Source: JBCCGL01 sp039029275 (lineage in GTDB: Bacteria > Pseudomonadota > Gammaproteobacteria > JBCCGL01). Taken from it: a DNA stretch of 64,000 nt. The stretch's first letter is position 1. Each line of letters opens with the position of its first letter. The stretch lies in NCBI GenBank assembly GCA_039029275.1, contig JBCCGL010000003.1, forward strand, positions 124,001 to 188,000, read 5' to 3'. A model generated the notes under the pieces. The model was not told the origin of the DNA. It ran no database searches and saw only the letters and a program-made list of their open reading frames with translations. Of this stretch, positions 35,701 through 44,233 are shown piece after piece. Position numbers and translations under genes: made by a program.

Positions 35701-36260
35701 AGTGCGAGAAGGTGGAAAGTGGCTCGTCCGGAGGTCGACGCCGAAAAAAAGACATTGAAACAGTTACTGCGGGATTGGTTGTTGCGATTCGCAGCAAGAA
35801 CCTGAGCAGCGGAGGCAAGATGGGCTTTGTCACATTGGATGATCGGAGTGCTCGTCTCGACGTTGTGATTGGACCCGAGCTGTTTGAAGCGAGTGCCGGA
35901 ATCATTCAAAAAGACGCGGTCCTGGTTGTTGGAGGAGAATTGGGTTATGACGACTTTAGCGGCGGCTACCGGGTGCGCGCTAATTCGATACTGGACATTA
36001 ACAACGCCCGTGCGCGTTACGCGCGTTGCCTGGAAGTTAGCGTAGACAGTCAACTGTTTCAAAATGGCTTTCTCGAGCGATTCGCGCAAACGCTGGAACC
36101 GCATAAAGGAGGCGTGTGCCCGACGGTAATTCGCTATAAAAATTGCGCTGCACAGGCACCACTCGCGCTGGGAGAGGAATGGAAAATCAAACCGTGTGGC
36201 GAACTCCTCGAACAACTTGCCGATCTGGATGACGGCTGTAGTGCTCAGCTTATTTATTGA
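32754..36260 (+). CDS. dnaE: DNA polymerase III subunit alpha
   Basis: Replicative polymerase, 1168 residues (E. coli DnaE 1160). N-terminal PHP domain (FVHLHVHTEYSLVDS), polymerase palm with the catalytic aspartates in PDFDVDFCMDGRDR near residue 400 and the fingers/PHP-linked GPGRGSGAGSLVAYALRI. A beta-clamp-binding motif QDDLF lies near residue 920, matching the internal site QADMF of E. coli, followed by an OB domain. Starts 3 bp after the rnhB stop. Confidence 0.97.
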   Translation: MTAKFVHLHVHTEYSLVDSVIRIKPLMQAVAQGMPAVALTDLSNLFAMVKFYRSAISVGVKPIIGVEIWLQGDEPSGVPDRLVLLCQNELGYRNVCELVSRSYQFGQNNGRAVVQRQWLEGKTDGLIGLSGARFGDVGRALLADNRELALQRLAHWMGMFSGRFYLELHRTGRESEEPYIRAALEIAHTMQCPVVATNDVRFLSADDFDAHEARVCIHEGRTLADSRRPHHYSREQYLRSADEMCELFADIPEAVQNTVEIAKRCNLHITLGESVLPDFPVPQGMTEADFFRQQARSGLSERFEELFDLNSNEFKELKIKYEKRLEVELDVIVNMGFPGYFLIVADFIEWSRNNGVPVGPGRGSGAGSLVAYALRITDIDPLEYDLLFERFLNPERVSLPDFDVDFCMDGRDRVIQYVSEKYGAEKVSQIITYGSMAAKAVVRDVGRVLGHPYGFVDRIAKQVPFELGMTLDKALRESEDLKTSYDDDEDVKALIDLALSLEGLSRNAGKHAGGVVIAPSQLTDFSPLYCEADGGGLVTQFDKDDVEAIGLVKFDFLGLRTLTIIDRAVHTINASLPAAERVDVTRLPLNDEATFKLLQRYETTAVFQLESRGMKDLIKRLQPDCFEDIVALVALFRPGPLQSGMVDDFIERKKNEREGKSRKVDYLHPSLEGVLKPTYGVILYQEQVMQIAQVLSGYTLGGADMLRRAMGKKKPEVMAQMRSSFVEGAVDNNVEGDEAGHIFDLIEKFAGYGFNKSHSAAYALLSYQTAWLKTHYPADFMCAVLSADMDNTDKVVTLIDECRRMGLKITPPDVNSSNLSFTAVGTDTVRYGLGAIKGVGEAALSYVLEEREANGYYRDLDDFTSRMDLGRLNKRVMEALVRSGALDQLGPNRATLLKRLPDALKAAEQQHHNASAGQDDLFGGGDAQANIASASVNEAVAEWRENVRLDGERETLGLYLTGHPIEEYRDELAGFTNGRILDQCEKVESGSSGGRRRKKDIETVTAGLVVAIRSKNLSSGGKMGFVTLDDRSARLDVVIGPELFEASAGIIQKDAVLVVGGELGYDDFSGGYRVRANSILDINNARARYARCLEVSVDSQLFQNGFLERFAQTLEPHKGGVCPTVIRYKNCAAQAPLALGEEWKIKPCGELLEQLADLDDGCSAQLIY

Positions 36261-36347
36261 TTCCTAAACCTTAATGGTCGCTGCGTGCTATGACTGCAGC
36301 CATGTCGCGGTGTATCATTCGCCAGACTAACTACACCAATCATTATA

Positions 36348-37307
36348 ATGAATCCCAATTTCCTCGAATTTGAACAGCCTATCGCGGAACTCGAAGCCAA
36401 GATCGAGCAGTTGCGACACGCTAGCGACGACGCGAACATCAATATCAACGAGGAAATTGGTCGACTGCAAAAAAAGTGTCACTCCCTTACCGAGAATATT
36501 TTTTCCAAACTCAGCGCGTGGCAAATCGCACAGCTTGCCCGCCACCCTCAACGCCCTTACACGCTCGATTATATCAGTCGCATCACAACCGATTTTCAGG
36601 AGCTCAGCGGTGATCGCTACTACGCTGATGACGCCGCCATTGTGTGCGGAATTGGACGTCTTGACGGTCGCCCGGTAATGATCGCAGGGCATCAAAAAGG
36701 CCGCGATACGAAAGATAAACTAAAACGCAATTTCGGCATGCCAAGGCCAGAGGGATACCGCAAAGCCCTGCGAATCATGAAGCTTGCAGAGAAATTTCGC
36801 CTCCCGTTGATTACCTTTATTGACACGCCAGGTGCGTACCCTGGTGTCGGCGCAGAGGAGCGAGGCCAGAGTGAAGCGATCGCACGTAATCTGTTCGAAA
36901 TGGCGAGTCTCCGTACGCCGATTATCTGCTTGGTTATCGGTGAAGGCGGGTCTGGGGGCGCGCTTGCAATTGGCATCGGCGATAGCGTGATGATGTTGCA
37001 GTACAGTACCTACTCAGTCATCTCGCCTGAGGGTTGCGCCTCAATTTTGTGGAAGAGTGCAGACAAGGCCGCTGACGCGGCTGAGGCGATGGGAATCACC
37101 GCCGCGCGCTTGAAAGAGCTGGGTCTGGTGGACCAAGTTATCAGTGAACCTCTCGGCGGTGCGCATCGAGATATCGACGCTGTGTCTAACGCAATTCAAA
37201 AAACATTGGCAGACCGGGTTGATCGACTATCAGCAATGCCGGTTGAAGATCTCATCGCCGAACGGCATAAGCGCTTGTCGTCAATTGGCAACTTTAAATC
37301 AAACTAA
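36348..37307 (+). CDS. accA: Acetyl-CoA carboxylase carboxyltransferase subunit alpha
   Basis: Subunit of the carboxyltransferase that makes malonyl-CoA for fatty acid synthesis, acting with AccD. 319 residues, standard length. Marks: FEQPIAELEAKIEQLR at the start, HPQRPYTLDYI, GDRYYADDAAIVCGIGRL, FIDTPGAYPGVGAEERGQSEAIARNL, GEGGSGGALAIGIGD and the LSPEGCASILWK-type ISPEGCASILWK. Position after dnaE is conserved. Confidence 0.97.
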   Translation: MNPNFLEFEQPIAELEAKIEQLRHASDDANININEEIGRLQKKCHSLTENIFSKLSAWQIAQLARHPQRPYTLDYISRITTDFQELSGDRYYADDAAIVCGIGRLDGRPVMIAGHQKGRDTKDKLKRNFGMPRPEGYRKALRIMKLAEKFRLPLITFIDTPGAYPGVGAEERGQSEAIARNLFEMASLRTPIICLVIGEGGSGGALAIGIGDSVMMLQYSTYSVISPEGCASILWKSADKAADAAEAMGITAARLKELGLVDQVISEPLGGAHRDIDAVSNAIQKTLADRVDRLSAMPVEDLIAERHKRLSSIGNFKSN

Positions 37308-37334
37308 TCGATTGTCCGATCCCACATCGCAGGG

Positions 37335-38645
37335 TTGAGCGAAGACACTTACACAACGCTTACCGACACTGTCCTGTCGGCAATTCAAAAGGCCTCATGT
37401 GCGGGGCGTCTGGTCGTTGCGTTTAGCGGCGGCGTCGATTCGCATGTCTTGTTGCATGTGCTGGTGCAACTTGGCAAGCGCGATTTAATCCGGCACCCGC
37501 TCGTTGCGTGCCATATCAATCATCAGTTGCAGCACGCGAGCGCAAAGTGGAGCGAACACTGCAAGGAAGTTGCCGAAAAACTCGGTGTGGCGATCCACTG
37601 CATCGACGTTGATGTCGATTTGACTAAAGGCGCAAGTCCTGAAGAGGCAGCGCGTGATGCGCGCTACGAAGCGCTGCAATCCATGCTTGAACCGGGTGAT
37701 GGGCTTGTCACCGCGCATCATGCCGGGGATCAGGTTGAAACCCTGTTATTGCAACTTTTGCGCGGCGCCGGGGTTGACGGGCTGGCGTCGATGGCGGCCT
37801 CGCGGTCGGAAGGTTTCCTCCACTACCGACCGTTGCTCGGCATCGGTCGCGCGCAGATTTTGGACTATGCGCGTACAAATTCTCTGCAGTGGATCGAGGA
37901 TCCAAGCAACGCGTCGGAGCGTTTTTCTCGCAATTATTTGCGTAACGAAGTCGTGCCACTGTTGCGTTCTCGCTGGCCAGGTTTGGAAAAGTCGATTGCA
38001 CGAACCGCCGAGAACTGCGCTGATAGCGCGGCGCTGAATCGTGCACTGGCGGAAATAGATAGCAGTGAGATTGTCGACGCGGTTGGGCGCGTCAATTTAC
38101 GCGCGCTCGGCATGCTCGACTCGGCACGCAAGGCGAATGTTCTGCGCTACTGGATTAAACATCGCACCCGGTATTTTCCGTCGCGGTCATCGATAAAGGA
38201 AATTTTGCACAGCGTGATTGGCGCGAGCGAAGACGCAACACCTGAATACGTTATTGGCGAAATGCTGCTCAAGCGCTATCGCCAGCACTTGTATCTGGTT
38301 GAACGCGAAGCCAACCCGTTACCTGAGGATTGGGAACTCGTCTGGCATGACACTGACAATGATCTGCCGATTCCCGAGCTGAATTTCTGCTTGTCTCAAA
38401 CCTTATTGCGCAACGCGATGTCGCGTTCACGCCCTGATGGTGTCGTAACGGTGCGCGTTCGCCGCGGAGGGGAAACCCTGCGCGCAATCGGTCAGCAGAG
38501 CAAGTCACTCAAGAACCTTTTCCAGGAAAAAGGTATACCGCCTTGGTACCGGGATCGGATTCCATTGGTCTTTTGTGGCGACAGGCTTATTGCGATTGCG
38601 GGGCTTGAAGAATTTTCTTGTGACGAAATTAAATTTAGCCAATAA
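37335..38645 (+). CDS. tilS: tRNA(Ile)-lysidine synthase
   Basis: Modifies cytidine 34 of the AUA-reading tRNA(Ile) to lysidine, changing both amino acid and codon identity. 436 residues beginning with TTG 37335. The PP-loop ATP site is FSGGVDSHVLL; other marks are ACHINHQLQHAS, EEAARDARYEAL, TAHHAGDQVETLLLQLLRGAG and WIEDPSNASERFSRNYLRN. The C-terminal domain (about 330-436) with KSLKNLFQEKGIPPWYRDRIP binds the tRNA acceptor side. Follows accA as in E. coli. Confidence 0.95.
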   Translation: MSEDTYTTLTDTVLSAIQKASCAGRLVVAFSGGVDSHVLLHVLVQLGKRDLIRHPLVACHINHQLQHASAKWSEHCKEVAEKLGVAIHCIDVDVDLTKGASPEEAARDARYEALQSMLEPGDGLVTAHHAGDQVETLLLQLLRGAGVDGLASMAASRSEGFLHYRPLLGIGRAQILDYARTNSLQWIEDPSNASERFSRNYLRNEVVPLLRSRWPGLEKSIARTAENCADSAALNRALAEIDSSEIVDAVGRVNLRALGMLDSARKANVLRYWIKHRTRYFPSRSSIKEILHSVIGASEDATPEYVIGEMLLKRYRQHLYLVEREANPLPEDWELVWHDTDNDLPIPELNFCLSQTLLRNAMSRSRPDGVVTVRVRRGGETLRAIGQQSKSLKNLFQEKGIPPWYRDRIPLVFCGDRLIAIAGLEEFSCDEIKFSQ

Positions 38646-38693
38646 AAACAATAAGATGAGTCACATTGGCGATTGCCTTTGGTCGCATTGCGA

Positions 38694-38722
38694 TTGTTCT
38701 GGTCTGCGCAATTCCGTATACT
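38694..38722 (+). promoter_or_regulatory. Sigma70-type promoter for pyrG-kdsA-eno
   Basis: TTGTTC at 38694-38699 and TATACT at 38717-38722 with a 17-bp spacer, located 60 bp before the pyrG start. It begins the run pyrG-kdsA-eno-ftsB-ispD-ispF. Between it and pyrG lies a small hairpin described separately. Confidence 0.65.
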
Positions 38723-38747
38723 GGCGTCCCATCTTGTAACTGTCTCT

Positions 38748-38771
38748 GCCCGGTTTTTCGGGCTGGTTTTT
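38748..38771 (+). promoter_or_regulatory. Hairpin followed by five Ts in the pyrG leader
   Basis: GCCCG (38748-38752) pairs with CGGGC (38759-38763) around a GTTTTT loop, followed by TGG and five Ts up to 38771. It lies between the pyrG promoter and start codon, so it could be a weak attenuator or only a leader structure. The second half is partly repeated (GGTTTTTCGGG occurs twice). Confidence 0.35.
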
Positions 38772-38782
38772 CGGGTCATTTG

Positions 38783-40447
38783 ATGCCTCAGTTTGTGTTT
38801 GTTACGGGTGGTGTAGTGTCCTCGCTGGGTAAGGGAATTGCCTCGGCGTCACTGGCTGCTCTTCTCGAAGCGCGCGGCCTGCGCGTTGCCATGTTAAAGC
38901 TCGACCCCTACATTAACGTTGACCCAGGTACGATGAGTCCGTACCAGCACGGTGAAGTATTTGTTACCGAAGACGGTGCCGAAACCGATCTTGATCTCGG
39001 TCATTACGAGCGTTTTGTGCGCGTTAAAACCTCCCAGGCGAGTAACTTTACAACAGGCCGTGTTTACGAAAACGTTATCAGCAAGGAACGTCGCGGCGAC
39101 TATCTCGGTGCGACTGTGCAGGTGATTCCGCACATTACCGACGAAATCAAAAACCTGATAACCGCCGGTGCGGGTGAAGCGGACGTTGCGATGGTGGAAA
39201 TCGGCGGAACCGTTGGTGACATCGAATCACTGCCATTCCTCGAAGCGATCCGGCAGATGGCTGTCGAGATCGGTCGCGAAAACACGGTGTTTATGCACCT
39301 TACGTTGGTTCCGTACATCGCAACCGCCGGTGAAGTTAAAACCAAGCCAACCCAGCACTCGGTTAAAGAGCTGCGGTCGATCGGGATTCAGCCTGACATT
39401 TTACTGTGCCGCGCCTCTGATCCGCTTCCTGCGGACGAGCGTCGCAAGATCGCGCTATTTACGAACGTTTCTGAAAACGCGGTCATCTCAGCGTTTGACT
39501 CTGACTGTATTTACGATATCCCGCGCACCTATCAGGAGCAGAAGCTTGACGAAATTGTTGTGCGGCATTTTGGTTTTCGCGCACCGGTTGCAGATTTAAG
39601 CGAGTGGGAGCGTGTGGTCGATGCGATTCGAAATCCCGAGCGCGAAGTCGTTATCGGCATGGTTGGCAAATACACCGAACTCACCGAATCGTACAAATCA
39701 CTGAACGAGGCGCTGACACATGCCGGGGTACAGCATCGTGCACGGGTGAACATTCGCTATATCGATTCAGAACAAATTCAGTCCAATGCCGCAGACGTTA
39801 TTGGCGACGTAGACGCAGTTCTGGTGCCCGGAGGATTTGGCTATCGCGGTATCGAAGGAAAGATCGCGGCGGTGCGTTATGCGCGAGAAAATAATATTCC
39901 CTACCTTGGTATTTGCCTTGGCCTGCAGGTTGCGGTGATTGAGTTTGCGCGTCACTGCGCAGGTATCGAAAAAGCCAACAGCACCGAGTTTGAAGCGGAC
40001 ACTCCCGATCCGTTGATCGCCTTGATCACCGAGTGGAAAACGGGAGCAGGTGGAATCGAACAGCGCGATGAATCGTCGGACCTCGGCGGCACCATGCGAT
40101 TGGGTGGACAGGAATGCGCGTTGTTGCCGAAATCGCGCGCTGCCAAAGCCTACGCAGCCGATTCGATTGTCGAACGCCACCGTCACCGTTACGAGGTTAA
40201 CAATCACTACGTCAACCGATTACGCGATAAAGGAATGGTATTTTCCGGCCATTCGATCGATGAAGACGCGCTGGTTGAGATTATCGAATTACCGGATCAT
40301 CCGTGGTTTATTGGTTGCCAGTTTCATCCGGAGTACACCTCAACTCCGCGCGATGGTCATCCTTTGTTTACCGGTTTTATTGGTGCCGCTATCGATTACT
40401 CGAACAAGCGTGCAGAATCGGCAATACAAACTGCCGCTGCAACCTAG
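38783..40447 (+). CDS. pyrG: CTP synthase
   Basis: Makes CTP from UTP with glutamine as nitrogen donor. ATG 38783 gives 554 residues; the open frame upstream is the leader. N-terminal synthetase domain (FVFVTGGVVSSLGKGIASASL; LKLDPYINVDPGTMSPYQHGEVFVTEDGAETDLDLGHYERF regions) and C-terminal class I glutamine amidotransferase (GGFGYRGIEGKI, nucleophile Cys in LGICLGLQ, His-Glu in QFHPEYTSTP). Product also serves CdsA and IspD, both encoded in this window. Confidence 0.97.
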   Translation: MPQFVFVTGGVVSSLGKGIASASLAALLEARGLRVAMLKLDPYINVDPGTMSPYQHGEVFVTEDGAETDLDLGHYERFVRVKTSQASNFTTGRVYENVISKERRGDYLGATVQVIPHITDEIKNLITAGAGEADVAMVEIGGTVGDIESLPFLEAIRQMAVEIGRENTVFMHLTLVPYIATAGEVKTKPTQHSVKELRSIGIQPDILLCRASDPLPADERRKIALFTNVSENAVISAFDSDCIYDIPRTYQEQKLDEIVVRHFGFRAPVADLSEWERVVDAIRNPEREVVIGMVGKYTELTESYKSLNEALTHAGVQHRARVNIRYIDSEQIQSNAADVIGDVDAVLVPGGFGYRGIEGKIAAVRYARENNIPYLGICLGLQVAVIEFARHCAGIEKANSTEFEADTPDPLIALITEWKTGAGGIEQRDESSDLGGTMRLGGQECALLPKSRAAKAYAADSIVERHRHRYEVNNHYVNRLRDKGMVFSGHSIDEDALVEIIELPDHPWFIGCQFHPEYTSTPRDGHPLFTGFIGAAIDYSNKRAESAIQTAAAT

Positions 40448-40462
40448 CCCTTCATTAACGCT

Positions 40463-41311
40463 ATGAAATTGTGCCATTTCGAAGTTGGTCTCGACCAACC
40501 GCTTTTTCTTATTGCCGGGCCGTGCGTAATCGAAAGCGAGGCCTTGGCGATGCAAACCGCCGAGGAAATCAAAAACGTCGCATCGCGCTGTAATATTCCG
40601 GTGATTTACAAGTCCTCTTTTGACAAGGCGAACCGCTCTTCAACCGGGAGTTTTCGCGGCCCCGGCATCGAAGAAGGTTTGCGCATTCTTCAAAAGGTCA
40701 AAGACGAACTCGACGTACCTGTCCTGACCGATGTGCACGAGGATACTCCAATCGATCAGGTCTGTGAGGTAGTTGACGTGCTGCAAACGCCCGCGTTTTT
40801 GTGCCGTCAGACCAATTTTATTCAGCGTGTTGCCGCCAGCGGTAAGCCGGTTAATCTGAAAAAAGGCCAATTCCTGGCGCCGGAAGATATGCAAAACGTC
40901 GTCGATAAGGCGCGCGCGGTGGGTAATGAGTCGATTATGGTGTGCGAGCGTGGTGCATCGTTTGGTTACAATAATCTGGTATCGGATATGCGAGGTTTGG
41001 CGACGATGCGCGCAACCGATTGCCCCGTTGTGTTTGACGCCACGCACTCAGTGCAACAACCCGGCGGGTTGGGTCACGCCTCCGGGGGGCGACGCGAGTT
41101 TGTTCCGGTATTGGCGCGTGCAGCGGTTGCCGCTGGCGTCGCAGGTGTGTTTATGGAAACGCACCCTGATCCCGCCAATGCGAAAAGCGACGGTCCCAAC
41201 GCGTGGCCGCTCGGCAAGCTCGAGCCTTTGCTGAACGTTTTGGTTGAAATCGATAGACACGTTAAAAGTGTGCCGTTCGCAGAAGCCGAATTTTTACCTG
41301 CCGGCGCATAG
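40463..41311 (+). CDS. kdsA: 3-deoxy-D-manno-octulosonate 8-phosphate synthase, metal-dependent class
   Basis: Condenses phosphoenolpyruvate and arabinose 5-phosphate to Kdo8P for the lipopolysaccharide core. 282 residues. Marks: YKSSFDKANRSS, SFRGPGIEEGL, LTDVHE, QTNFI, CERGASFGYNNLV, FDATHSVQQPG and METHPDP. Residue Cys21 in GPCVIES stands where E. coli KdsA has Asn26; this Cys, with His in DATHS, Glu in METHP and Asp in KSDGPN, is the metal site of the Aquifex-type class II enzyme. So a divalent-metal enzyme is expected, unlike the E. coli one. Confidence 0.96.
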   Translation: MKLCHFEVGLDQPLFLIAGPCVIESEALAMQTAEEIKNVASRCNIPVIYKSSFDKANRSSTGSFRGPGIEEGLRILQKVKDELDVPVLTDVHEDTPIDQVCEVVDVLQTPAFLCRQTNFIQRVAASGKPVNLKKGQFLAPEDMQNVVDKARAVGNESIMVCERGASFGYNNLVSDMRGLATMRATDCPVVFDATHSVQQPGGLGHASGGRREFVPVLARAAVAAGVAGVFMETHPDPANAKSDGPNAWPLGKLEPLLNVLVEIDRHVKSVPFAEAEFLPAGA

Positions 41312-41346
41312 TCAAAATACGAATTTGAGTTTTTAGTGGAGTAACA

Positions 41347-42630
41347 ATGAGCAAGATCGTCGATATTTCTGCGCGTGAGGTTCTTGATTCACGCGGCAAT
41401 CCGACAGTGGAGGCCGACGTCAAACTGGAGAGCGGGGTCGTCGGCCGCGCTGCGGTACCTTCAGGTGCATCGACTGGCGTACGCGAAGCGATTGAGCTGC
41501 GCGATGGCGACAGCTCACGTTACATGGGCAAAGGCGTCACCAAGGCGGTTAATAACGTGCGCACCGAGTTGCGCGATGCGTTGTTGGGCCGCGACGTGAA
41601 CGATCAGGCCGGTTTGGATAAATGCATGATCAGCCTCGACGGCACTGACAATAAAGACCGCCTCGGAGCGAACGCTCTGCTGGCGGTCTCGATGGCAAAT
41701 GCACAAGCCGCAGCGAAGCAGGCCGGCCAGCCACTCTACGCATTTCTGGGTGGCGACAAAGCCGTCACTTTACCTGTGCCGATGATGAATATTATCAACG
41801 GTGGTGCGCACGCCGATAACAGCGTCGACTTGCAGGAGTTTATGGTGATGCCGGTTGGCGCGCCGAGCTTTTCGGAGGCGCTGCGCTGGGGCACCGAAAT
41901 CTTCCACACTCTCAAGAAAGTCCTGTCGGGTCGCGGTATGAATACGGCTGTCGGTGATGAAGGCGGCTTCGCACCCAATCTTTCGTCCAACGAAGAAGCG
42001 ATTGAAACGATTCTTGAAGCTATCGAACAAGCGGGCTATGTCGCGGGCAAGGACGTTTACCTTGCGCTCGATGCGGCCAGTTCAGAGTTCTACAAAAACG
42101 GTGTTTACGATCTGGCCTCGGAAGGTCGAACGTTCGACTCAGCCGGCTTTGTCGAATACCTCGCGAACTGGGTAAATCAGTATCCGATTGTGTCGATCGA
42201 AGATGGTCTCGACGAAGGTGACTGGGACGGTTGGAAATTACTGACTGACCGCATCGGTGATAAGGTGCAGTTAGTCGGAGACGATCTGTTTGTTACAAAT
42301 TCCAAAATCCTCGCCGAGGGTATCGACAAAGGCGTCGCCAACTCGATACTCATCAAGGTTAATCAGATCGGTACCTTAACTGAAACCTTCGAAGCGATAG
42401 AGATGGCGCACAAGGCAAACTACACGACGGTCACATCGCATCGTTCCGGTGAGACTGAAGATACAACGATTGCCGACATTGCGGTCGCCACGACAGCGAA
42501 GCAAATAAAAACGGGATCACTTTCGCGCTCTGATCGCATTGCAAAATACAATCAGTTGCTGCGAATTGAAGAGCACCTTGGTGATCGCGCCGTTTACGCG
42601 GGCGCTGCGGCGTTTAACCACACAATCTGA
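41347..42630 (+). CDS. eno: Enolase
   Basis: Glycolytic enzyme interconverting 2-phosphoglycerate and phosphoenolpyruvate; in many gammaproteobacteria also part of the RNA degradosome. 427 residues, standard. Marks: IVDISAREVLDSRGNPTVEADV, PSGASTGVREAIELRDGD, NIINGGAHADNSVDLQEFMVMP, VGDEGGFAPNL, the metal-binding Asp/Glu pairs in LALDAASSEFY, SIEDGLDEGDW and QLVGDDLFVTN, and catalytic Lys in LIKVNQIGTLTE. GGAG precedes the ATG. Its product PEP is the substrate of KdsA encoded just upstream. Confidence 0.97.
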   Translation: MSKIVDISAREVLDSRGNPTVEADVKLESGVVGRAAVPSGASTGVREAIELRDGDSSRYMGKGVTKAVNNVRTELRDALLGRDVNDQAGLDKCMISLDGTDNKDRLGANALLAVSMANAQAAAKQAGQPLYAFLGGDKAVTLPVPMMNIINGGAHADNSVDLQEFMVMPVGAPSFSEALRWGTEIFHTLKKVLSGRGMNTAVGDEGGFAPNLSSNEEAIETILEAIEQAGYVAGKDVYLALDAASSEFYKNGVYDLASEGRTFDSAGFVEYLANWVNQYPIVSIEDGLDEGDWDGWKLLTDRIGDKVQLVGDDLFVTNSKILAEGIDKGVANSILIKVNQIGTLTETFEAIEMAHKANYTTVTSHRSGETEDTTIADIAVATTAKQIKTGSLSRSDRIAKYNQLLRIEEHLGDRAVYAGAAAFNHTI

Positions 42631-42650
42631 GGCACGCTCGGAGCACGCGA

Positions 42651-42977
42651 ATGAAAGTGCTGCTCGTCTTACTCATTGCGCTGTTGCTGGCTCTGCAATA
42701 CAAACTGTGGATTGACGACGGAGGCCTGCAGGAAGTTTGGCGGCTAACTCAGCAGGTTGAAGCGCACGAGCAGGAAATCGCCACACTGCGTGAGCGCAAC
42801 AACGCGCTTGCGGCAGAGGTGATCGATTTAAAAAGCGGCTTGGGTGCAGTCGAGGAACGTGCGCGTACAGATCTCGGTATGATCCGTTCGGGTGAAACGT
42901 TTTATCACCTGATCGGCGACGATGCGGACAGTGAAGAAACCATTCAGCGCGACAGCGCTATAGAAGAGTCTCAGTGA
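42651..42977 (+). CDS. ftsB: Cell division protein FtsB
   Basis: Small bitopic inner-membrane divisome protein that forms the FtsQLB complex. 108 residues: membrane helix at about 3-18, then a coiled coil (about 28-70, ending LKSGLGAVEERARTDLGMI) and the conserved periplasmic segment IRSGETFYHL. Placement between eno and ispD is the usual gammaproteobacterial one, and its stop overlaps the ispD GTG start by 4 bp. Confidence 0.95.
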   Translation: MKVLLVLLIALLLALQYKLWIDDGGLQEVWRLTQQVEAHEQEIATLRERNNALAAEVIDLKSGLGAVEERARTDLGMIRSGETFYHLIGDDADSEETIQRDSAIEESQ

Positions 42978-43711
42978 CATCACCGCAACCCGACGACACT
43001 AAACTTATCGCCATTGTACCTGCAGCGGGCACTGGCTCCCGAATGCAAGCCGCCGTGCCAAAGCAGTATTTGTCGCTCTGCGGTAAATCTATTCTCGAGC
43101 GTGTGATTGAGGCTTTGCTCGGGTTTCCGCGAATCGACCGCGTCGTCGTCGGCATTGCCAATGGCGACGAGCATTGGGCCGGTTTGCCAATATCAAAAAA
43201 CCCTCGTGTACTTATCGCCGAGGGAGGCGAGGTACGCGCACAAACGGTACAAAATTGCCTGGATACTATCGATAAGCACGATTGCAGCGAGCATTGGGTG
43301 ATGGTGCAAGACGCGGTGCGTCCGTTAATCAATAATGAAATGCTTGAGCGCTTGTTTCAGTCTGCGATCGAGACGGACAGTGGCGCGCTTTTGGCACTGC
43401 CTGCTGTTGACACAATAAAATGTGCGCAAGCAAACTCTGAAGTCGGTATCGAACCCCGTGTTCAGAACACGCTTGACCGAGATACTATCTGGGCTGCGCA
43501 AACACCGCAGATGTTTCCTGCACAAAAATTGCGCTCTGCGTTGATTCAGGCGCGATCGAACAAAAAACCCATAACCGATGAATCTTCGGCCATGGAGTAT
43601 GCCGGCTTTAATCCGCGTCTGGTAAAAGGGAGTTCATTGAACATCAAAATAACGCAGCCCGGCGATTTAAAAATCGCGGAGGCGTTTTATCAAACAATGA
43701 ATCGGAATTAA
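42974..43711 (+). CDS. ispD: 2-C-methyl-D-erythritol 4-phosphate cytidylyltransferase
   Basis: Third step of the MEP pathway, transferring CMP from CTP. 245 residues, GTG start overlapping the ftsB stop. Marks: VPAAGTGSRMQAAVPKQYL (CTP-binding loop with catalytic Arg and Lys), VQDAVRPLIN, TLDRDTIWAAQTPQMF and ITDESSAMEYAG. The ispF gene follows after 2 bp, forming the common ispDF pair. Confidence 0.97.
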   Translation: MTSPQPDDTKLIAIVPAAGTGSRMQAAVPKQYLSLCGKSILERVIEALLGFPRIDRVVVGIANGDEHWAGLPISKNPRVLIAEGGEVRAQTVQNCLDTIDKHDCSEHWVMVQDAVRPLINNEMLERLFQSAIETDSGALLALPAVDTIKCAQANSEVGIEPRVQNTLDRDTIWAAQTPQMFPAQKLRSALIQARSNKKPITDESSAMEYAGFNPRLVKGSSLNIKITQPGDLKIAEAFYQTMNRN

Positions 43712-43713
43712 GC

Positions 43714-44196
43714 ATGTTTCGAATCGGAAATGGCTACGATGTACACGCGTTTGAGTCGGGCGATCATGTCATTCTGTGCGGTGTGCGTATTCCGCACACT
43801 CAGAGCCTGAAAGCGCATTCCGATGGCGACGTTGGCATACACGCACTGTGCGATGCATTGTTGGGTGCCGCCGGTCTGGGTGATATTGGCAGGCATTTCC
43901 CTGATACTGATGAAGCATTCAAGAATATCGACAGCAGGGTATTGTTGCGGCGCGTGATTACGCAACTCAAGGATCGCGAAATGTTGGTTGAAAATGTTGA
44001 CGTCACCATCGTCGCACAGCGCCCAAAGCTGGCGACGCACATCGATGACATGGAACGTGTATTGGCCGAGGATCTCGGTATCGGAGGGGATCGTGTCAAT
44101 GTAAAAGCAACCACGACGGAGCGGCTGGGTTTTGTTGGTCGCGAAGAGGGAATCGCCGCTTACGCAGTTGCATCATTGGCTTGTTCCACAGCTTGA
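43714..44196 (+). CDS. ispF: 2-C-methyl-D-erythritol 2,4-cyclodiphosphate synthase
   Basis: Fifth step of the MEP pathway, closing the cyclic diphosphate. 160 residues. Zinc ligands in GNGYDVHAF (Asp and His) and a later His in LKAHSDGDVGIHALCDALLGAAGLGDIGRHFPD; C-terminal VKATTTERLGFVGREEGI is typical. Dxr and IspD for the same pathway are also encoded in the window. Confidence 0.97.
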   Translation: MFRIGNGYDVHAFESGDHVILCGVRIPHTQSLKAHSDGDVGIHALCDALLGAAGLGDIGRHFPDTDEAFKNIDSRVLLRRVITQLKDREMLVENVDVTIVAQRPKLATHIDDMERVLAEDLGIGGDRVNVKATTTERLGFVGREEGIAAYAVASLACSTA

Positions 44197-44233
44197 ACGA
44201 ATCTGGGAATGAGCAGTAAGTATAAGAAAAATA

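Noticed and set aside
35556..36215. 219-codon minus-strand frame opposite the 3' part of dnaE
   Set aside because: Antisense to the polymerase OB region; no ribosome site or family marks.
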